Shown: positions 57,697 through 64,000 of the stretch, in pieces | Position numbering within the stretch: position 1 is the first letter of the stretch | Layout: every line of letters begins with the position of its first letter | Source of the DNA: Cinnamomum chago | Taxonomy: Eukaryota > Streptophyta > Magnoliopsida > Laurales > Lauraceae | Assembly (NCBI GenBank): GCA_038049695.1 | Contig: CP142452.1 | Span: 68,019,501-68,083,500, forward strand | Length of the DNA stretch: 64,000 nt | Direction of reading: 5' to 3' | Program-made: the position numbers and the translations under genes | The notes under the pieces: model-generated | Databases searched by the model: none | What the model saw: only the letters and a program-made list of their open reading frames with translations | Told to the model about the DNA's origin: nothing

Positions 57697-58302
57697 CCCA
57701 AAAAAAATCTAAACCATTCATAAAGCATAACTTCTTAACAAGATAATTCAATCTTAGCTATTCAATGGGTCTTAACTAAACAAAAAGCAATATGAAATGA
57801 AAGAAAAGACTGTTGCAAACCAATTGAAGTGAGCGTTTAGGCTGGTCGTCTAGCCCAATATTGTTGAGCAACTAATCCCACAATCTCTAGATGTAAAGAA
57901 GTATATTTTCTTTGTAGAAGGAAAGAATTGAGAATTGTGTAATGAAATGTCTTTGATAGCTTCATTTCCATTTTTGAATTTTCTTTATCTATGTTCCTTT
58001 CATTTTCTGCATTTTCAGCGTGCAAGATTAGACACATCATGAATGTTCTTGCAAGCTATGAAATGAGCCACCTTCGAAAATCGGTCCACCACCACAAAGG
58101 TGAAATCATAGTGAAGAAATTTGTTTCGAATCCCATTTCAGTTTGGCCTCATTATGGAGGCCTACTTAACCCAAAAAAAATTGCATTCCATAAGACATTT
58201 GCCCCATTTGAGAGAGAGAGGCATTTGCACCATTTCGTTGAGGTGGAGTAAAAAAGAAAAAGAAATTCTCACGAAGAAAAAAATAAAACTGAGCAGAAAA
58301 AG
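57697..58302 (-). pseudogene. Old gypsy integrase relic, downstream half
   Basis: At about 58020-58125 the minus strand reads FVVVDRFSKVAHFIACKNIH, the integrase-core stretch of Ty3/Gypsy elements next to the first catalytic Asp. It ends in stops. Its upstream half is at 61705-62685; the younger LTR element at 58308-61699 and about 530 bases of other sequence separate them. Confidence 0.68.
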
Positions 58303-58307
58303 GTGAC

Positions 58308-58709
58308 TGATGCGGGACAGACCCATGGTCCCCCATGGGTTGTGACCGGTCCTTTGGGCCCAGCCCATTTAGTTTATATTTTAATTTATTTCAAGACTTA
58401 TTTTAGTTTCTTTTAATGGATTATGTTTTAATCCTAGCCATTAGTCCATTTGGATGGTCCAGATTAGTTCTGGGGTTATTTCTTTTCATATACAAGTGAT
58501 GTAAAGCCTCTTTGGCTTCCAATGGCTCATAATTAATGAAATCGAGTTTTCTGAGTTCTCCTTCTAGTTCCACTTCAAGTGCTTTTTGAGATCCTTTGCC
58601 TCTCTTGGATTGGAGTTGAGCGCGAGGCCAATGTTCAAGTAATCCCTAATTTCCCCTATCTCCACCATCTTTCCATAACCCACCCTGCATCTCCCTTCGT
58701 TCTGCATCA
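58308..58709 (+). repeat. 5' LTR of the Gag-only element
   Basis: TGATGCGGGACAGACCCATGG at the start, TTCTGCATCA at the end. It shares TATTTTAGTTT, GGTCCAGATTAGTTCT, GTGATGTAAAGCCTCTTTGG and CCACCATCTTTCCAT blocks with 61324-61699, with several indels. Confidence 0.85.
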
Positions 58710-60279
58710 ATTTGTATCAAAGCCGAAGATCGATCCACCCAAATTCGATAATCAACAAAACAAATCGTCATCCCTCTCAGATTCGTCAACCATTACCCCT
58801 GCTCCAGCCAAACCTCACCATCCTCTCCCAAATCCAAACTGCCAAGACCCAATCAGATCCTAAAACCCAAAGCCAACCCTGTCACTCCATATTCACCTTA
58901 GATGAATCCTCTTAGACCAGATCCAGACTCCTGAACCTCATCAAATCGACAAAATGTTGTCACCAATCATTATCCTAACCCTAAGTCCCCACCGTTGCAT
59001 CATTAGAAACATATCAAAATCCAATCCATGTCAATCCTCATTCTCGGACGCCACCAAAAACCCCAAAAACCCAACATACCCTAAATCCTCAAATTCCCAG
59101 AACCCCATTCACATCAACCCAATTTTTTCAAAATCCGCCAAATTCCCAGTCGAACCCAACTAATCCATTCAAACCCCACCTTAGCAGAAACCATCACCTG
59201 CCGAATACCCTCGCTGAAGCCAACTACTATATGGAACCCGAAACCCATCTTCAAGACCCAAAATCCCCAAACCAAGACTCTAATCCCCAACAAAAAACCC
59301 ACACTTCATCAACTTCCCTCCACCACCGAATAACCCCTCACCCTAATCAAACACCCAGAAGCCAGCACCCATCAATCTGAGTCTTATTCATCAAAACCAC
59401 CAAGGTCCCAAAACCCTAATAACCATCCAAAACCCCATTCAACTCCCCAACCCGGAAAAAAAAAAAAAAAAAAGAAAAGAAAGGAGGAAAGAAAAAAAGA
59501 AAGAGACAAGAAGGAGCAAGTAAGAGAGAAAGCATACCTTGAACCTGCGAGCTCCACCCTTGACTTCAGCATCATCGAGTTCACCAGAACTCCATCTTCA
59601 CTGCCATCACTAGCTGCTCCATCACACCATTGTCACCTTATCCACTTCGACACATCAGTACGACAGCCATCATTGATGGCCAACAGCAAAATGGCAGTCC
59701 CTCATCGCCGACATCAAGCATTTCCCCCCAATGGCATCATCATCACCATCAAGCCTTACCGAAACCACATCGCATCACCACCACCATCAGGCATCGCCAA
59801 AACCACATCGTCATCGTCTCTCTTCTTCAACCAAAATGACATCAGCAAATAAAGGGAGGAGTGGAGGACAAGAGCTCTTCCTTTTACTTTCGTCTAGCAC
59901 AAGGATCGAAAGAAAAGACACGTGCCACACTACCTCCTACAATAGTATCGAGCCAGACCACAACAACCTGTCACAGCCCAGGTCAGCACTAGGTCAGTTT
60001 GACCTAACCGATATTTGAAGCCCAGCAGCAAGCCCAAGAGTGCCAACATCAGCATCGTGACGTCAACAGTGACACCTAACATCAACGAGGGACCATGCCT
60101 GACCGGACTGATAGCATAAATTTATTTTCACAATTGCAAAGCCATCTAAAGTCGGATTTCAGAACCATTTTCTCCTATGTGTTCGTTGTGACGAGATATA
60201 TACATCAGGTCAGGCTTATTTATTTATTTATTTATTTTAAGTTTCAGTCCTTCCCTTCAAAAGTCAAATGGAATGGCAA

Positions 60280-61053
60280 GACAATATGATCATCTTGAAA
60301 ATCCACAATGATATTCAAAGAATGACCTATGCATGTAAATATTGAGATTGGTATTATGAAAATAAGTACAACTTTCAGCAATATCTTAATTTGAGACAAG
60401 AAAAATTGGTCGTGGATGAATATGCCGATGAATTTGATAGGCTGCACTGTTTATATAAACTAGGCGACACATGATTTCAATCACTTTCTCCAAGGTTTAC
60501 AATCGAGCATATTGAAAAATATAAAGGACAACAAGACCATGCATGATGCATATTGGGAAGCACGCCGTATCGAGTACTTAAACAGTATTGCATCCGACAA
60601 GCCAAGGATCAACAAGGAATGTCTCTCGAAACAACAAAAGCCAATGATGTGGAACCAACTGTCGAGAATGTAAAGGTTGAAATTGAGGAACAAAAGAAAA
60701 ACCCAGCTAATTCCACGATCAATTCAGATTAAGCGATAAACAAAGTGGCTAACGACATTGAGCAACAAGTGAAAGCAGCAGAACTTGAAAACACGGGGTT
60801 CGAATTGCCTTTGTTGCAGAGTGTCAACCAAAAGATACAAGCAGCAAAAGAAGCAACAAAGAAAATTGAGAACTTGGATGTGATTCGTAAGCAAACTGAA
60901 AATCCGATGGAGATGAATGTAGAACCACCTCCAGAAAAGCCAATTCCATCATCAGAAGAGACAGATACTGTTCAAAAAGTTGGGAATGAAGATCAACTCA
61001 TTGAAGTTCCCCACATTGATTTCATATTTGGGAATGGACTATTGATATTATAA
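60280..61053 (+). pseudogene. Broken gag of the LTR element
   Basis: Plus-strand readings give WYYENKYNFQQYLNLRQEK then VDEYADEFDRLH, typical of the retrotransposon gag capsid fold (Y--FR-YL-LRQ-----EY-DEF--L), followed by a stop, frameshifts and a Lys/Glu-rich region (60745-61053) without a zinc knuckle. There is no downstream protease or reverse transcriptase before the 3' LTR. Confidence 0.65.
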
Positions 61054-61323
61054 GATTGTTATCCACTATTAGAAATTCATGAATTGAAACATTGAATGGT
61101 CATATCACGCATCCATGCTTTAGTCAAACATCAGAAGAAACAATGCCCCCATTCTACTTCTACCTGGAAGACTAGATTGAAGTTGAAAATATTGAGTCAA
61201 GCCTCCAAGCCATGCAAAGAGTATGAAGATCAAGCAGACAACAGCAAGTTGTACAATTGACTTGTGATCCTAGAGGAAATCTACAGAACTCGAGGTCGAG
61301 TTCTCTCCAAGAAGGGGAGAAGT

Positions 61324-61699
61324 TGATGCAGGATGGACCCATGGTCCCCATGGGTCTACTGGTCCTTTGGCATGTCCCACCTACCAGCCCATTTAGCTTA
61401 TTTCAAGACTTATTTTAGTTTATTTTAATGGATTATGTTTTAATTTCAGATGTTTTGATCCAGGTCATCAATGCGTTTAGATGGTCCAGATTAGTTCTAG
61501 GGTTATTTCTTTTCCTATATAAGTGATGTAAAGCCTCTTTGGCTTCCAATGGCTGATAAATTAATGAAATTGAGTTTTCTGAGTCCTTTGCCTCCTGAAA
61601 TGGAGTTTAGCGCAAGGCCAATGTACATGTAATCCCAAATTTTCGCATCTCCACCATCTTTCCATTACCCACCCCGCATCTCCCCACTGTTCTGCATCA
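61324..61699 (+). repeat. 3' LTR of the Gag-only element
   Basis: Direct repeat of 58308-58709 with TGATGCAGGATGG start and TTCTGCATCA end. Confidence 0.85.
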
Positions 61700-61704
61700 A
61701 TGAC

Positions 61705-62685
61705 AAACCTAGTTGTGGCTGTCAATGACCATGGTGACAGGTATGCTATCTTCTTCTCCTTCTCAATTTCCTCTTTCGCTTTTCTTCTTCTCCTGAGATG
61801 AAATTTTTATTTTTTTTTCATTTTTTTTGTAAAAGTGATGATAGCAATTTCTGAGAAAAAAAATGAAGGAAATCCCAAATTTAGGCCAAAATCCCAGATT
61901 TAGGCCATTTCGGCAGAAATCTAAAATATCAGACTGAAACTTCAGATATCTCCTTAAGCAGTCCAAAATCTGGGATGAAATTTTAAGGGGTATAGTTAGG
62001 TTCAGATCATCGATCGAACTGAATACATTTACCATAAACGAATCAAAATTCATAATTATGGATGGAATCATACTTGTGTGGATACGTGACAATCCCAACA
62101 CAAAATCCGTAGCCATGTCCTCCCATGGTGAGTGAGGAATAGACAAAGGCATACAATCCAATATTATCCACTCTCCTTTTCTCCATCTGACATACTATGC
62201 ATCGGACCACATAACAAAATACATCTCGCTGCAACCTTGGCAATAATATTTCTCAAGCAATGCAACATTGTAATTGTTTTATCCTTATGATCGGGTCTTA
62301 CACAAGATCCCGCATGCACTTCTGCAAAAAGCTTTCTCGAAGAGTGAATTCTGGAATACATAGACGAAACCCATGGAATGGGAATTTTTGATGTAATGAA
62401 TACTATATCAAATGCCCAGTTTCAAATCCTGCCAAAATACGTATCCCTAACATGATTTGTAAAGGCATCAAATCCGGTAACCAATGCCCTAAGGTAGAGA
62501 GCAAAACCACTTAACGACTCAAGGCATCACCAACCTTGTCATGAGTTCCCACTTTATGCAAGAGTGAAAGAATTAGTAAACTCTTGAAGGTAAGAAACCC
62601 ACGTTGCATTTCTACTGCTCAACTGTTGTTACCCCATTCAGGTATTTTAAAGTCTCATGGTCCGAGCAGTGAACAAATTCCTTTT
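61705..62685 (-). pseudogene. Old gypsy relic: RNase H end and N-terminal integrase
   Basis: Minus-strand readings in order from 62685: KEFVHCSDHETLKYLNG (RNase H), a decayed linker, an HHCC-region remnant (PRLQRDVFCYVVRCIVCQ), then PWEDMATDFVLGLSR (first integrase Asp region, about 62080-62130). It is broken by many stops and frameshifts. The following integrase segment is at 58020-58125. It belongs to a chromovirus-type gypsy lineage, distinct from the Tekay copy. Confidence 0.75.
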
Positions 62686-63038
62686 TGATGCAGATGGACC
62701 TCAAGCCACATGTGTAGGGCCCAAGTAGATTTAAGATTTTTAATTCACTAATTATATGTAAGTCTTTAACTTTATTTTAATTAGGATTAAGTTTCCAATA
62801 CTATTCAGTCTCCTAGTTTAATAGGTTTTCTTAGCCACCAAGTTTTCTTTTTTATTTATATGCATTGTACGAGGAGAAACTCTTAGAGTTGATTAATTGA
62901 AAATTGGGTCTTTGCCAATGAGGTGCGTCCGCGTTTATCGTCTCTGTGGAGACTTAATATGTCTTTGGACGCATGCTTCGGCACTCAATGCACTTCGAGC
63001 ACTTCCAACGCAAGCCCTAACCCCTAGGGCTTGCATCA
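62686..63038 (+). repeat. 5' LTR of the edge-truncated element
   Basis: Deduced from the TG...CA ends, the following PBS and shared motifs with the 58308 LTRs. Only this LTR is in the window. It sits in the old gypsy relic exactly at the RNase H reading. Confidence 0.7.
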
Positions 63039-64000
63039 ATTGGTATCAAAGCCAAGATCTATATCGCTCTAATCGCCGATCTCCATTCCATCGCCAACCG
63101 GAGCCAATCCGTTATCCATCGTCACCCTCTCAATCTATCATCTCCCTCTGTTCCGTTTTCCACTCCAAACCGAGAACCATTCCCAGAGTCCCATACCCAG
63201 CCCCCATCGCCCACAGACCCAACTCCCAAAAGCCGAAGCCCCATCCATCAAAACCCAATACCCCATTCGACCCATACCCCATATCCAAAACCTCTCCCAA
63301 ACCCATTCAAGAATTTAAAAAAATCCTGAAAACCCCTGCAAACTGAGACCCCCAGCCACATCGTCCCCTCCCTGCCGAATCCTACCCGCCGCCCAGAACC
63401 CTTACAAACCAAATCCAGCCCTTCCCCATTGACACACCATCACTGCAAACCCTTCCCCACCTTCACCGGATCCCATCCAGCAGCCCAATCCCATCGCCCC
63501 AACCCAGCATCCCCAAACTTCTTACAAAAAAAAAAGAAAGAACAAAAAAAAACCTGCCTCAACTGAAACCCCCAAACCAGCAGAGGAAAAAAAAAAAAGA
63601 AAGAAGCAGAGAAGGGAAGAGTAGGAAAAGGAAGAAGAGTACCGTGCACCAGCTCCAGGCCGTCAGCCGCATGCCAGCACCATCGTCGCACCACCATAAT
63701 TAAGGCCCCTCCATCAGCACCATAACCCTTCCCTCCCATCACCAGTACCATCACCCTTCTCTCCCATCACCATCACCAGCACCATCACCCTTCTCTCCCA
63801 TCACCAGCGCCATCACCCATCTCCCTCTCCCTTCGTGTAGCACAAGCAGGAAAGGGGTTTCAAACCCTTTTTTTTCCTTTCGTTCGACATGAAGGCCGAG
63901 AGCAGCCACACATGCCACGAGCAGATCTTATAGTGGGCCTGACTTTCAGTTCGGGTTTGGTTCGGGCACAACCTGTTGTGGAGAAGTCCAGCTCAAATCA
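62686..64000 (+). mobile_element. Start of a second TGATGCAG-type LTR element (continues past the window)
   Basis: An LTR at 62686-63038 (353 bp) runs from TGATGCAGATGGACC to GGGCTTGCATCA and is followed by a PBS, TTGGTATCAAAGCC. The leader after it (63050-64000) is CCC-rich with CACCATCACC repeats and a TTTCGTTCGAC-type block, like the leader of the 58308 element, so they are one broad family. Its body and 3' LTR lie outside. Confidence 0.75.

Larger units (their letters stand above)
58308..61699 (+). mobile_element. Gag-only, non-autonomous LTR retrotransposon (decayed)
   Basis: 5' LTR 58308-58709 (402 bp) and 3' LTR 61324-61699 (376 bp) share TGATGC...TTCTGCATCA ends. The flanks GTGAC (58303-58307) and ATGAC (61700-61704) match 4 of 5. 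A PBS-like TTTGTATCAAAGC follows the 5' LTR at 58711, and a PPT-like AAGAAGGGGAGAAG precedes the 3' LTR. The inside holds a long CCC/AACCC-rich leader and a broken gag; no pol is present. Confidence 0.82.

Noticed and set aside
59600..59830. CATCAC/CACCAT-rich stretch read as His-rich protein
   Set aside because: It is the simple-sequence leader of an LTR element, repeated in kind at 63700-63830.
60745..61053. Intact 102-codon Lys/Glu-rich frame as an independent gene
   Set aside because: It is the tail of the broken gag inside the 58308-61699 element.
1..64000. tRNA or rRNA genes
   Set aside because: The only tRNA-like A/B boxes are in degenerate SINEs; no cloverleaf-capable gene or rRNA segment was recognised.

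Overview
The window is nuclear DNA of a flowering plant. It holds spliced plant genes with GT-AG introns (a HAK/KUP potassium transporter and the nuclear cap-binding subunit CBP80), an intronless NF-YB transcription factor gene, and many plant transposons. Long, transposon-filled introns suggest a medium or large angiosperm genome. The sequence alone does not fix the species.

Layout. About 0.8-3.2 kb: an RTE-type LINE relic interrupted by a Mutator-like element that carries two reversed fragments of a GT47 (MUR3/XLT2-like) glycosyltransferase gene. 3.4-11.1 kb (+): seven exons of a HAK5-type (cluster I) K+ transporter; its first exon is not visible and its introns hold hAT, CACTA, Mutator-type and LINE insertions. 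11.1-14.7 kb: 3' UTR, a SINE and an old tandem duplication. 14.7-15.3 kb (-): NF-YB gene of the non-LEC1 type. 19.55-30.06 kb (+): a complete Ty3/Gypsy (Tekay/Del-like chromovirus) LTR retrotransposon with 2780-bp LTRs, an intact 1585-residue Gag-Pol frame, PBS, PPT and a 5-bp target duplication; the only LTR difference I found is one base, so it inserted very recently. 30.4-37.1 kb: copia-like LTR, broken BAHD acyltransferase gene, 2-kb hAT relic and copia relic. 39.8-55.0 kb (-): ten 3' exons of CBP80 (ABH1), which join in frame to 558 residues plus stop; about 290 N-terminal residues are missing and presumably lie beyond the right edge. 55-64 kb: a transposon tower with a mini LTR element keeping only the integrase end and chromodomain, a hAT-like element with 8-bp target duplication, an old gypsy integrase relic split by later insertions, a Gag-only LTR element and the start of a related one.

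The genes are not functionally linked: K+ uptake at the plasma membrane, CCAAT-box transcription, and capped-RNA processing in the nucleus. I found no CRISPR array, no prokaryotic-type system, no tRNA or rRNA gene, and no clearly new biological system. The most interesting points are the gene-capturing Mutator-like element beside the HAK gene, an apparent Gly-to-Trp change in a conserved HAK motif at a splice junction, the near-identical Tekay LTRs, a C25 tract just before the last CBP80 acceptor, and datable nested insertions at 55-64 kb.
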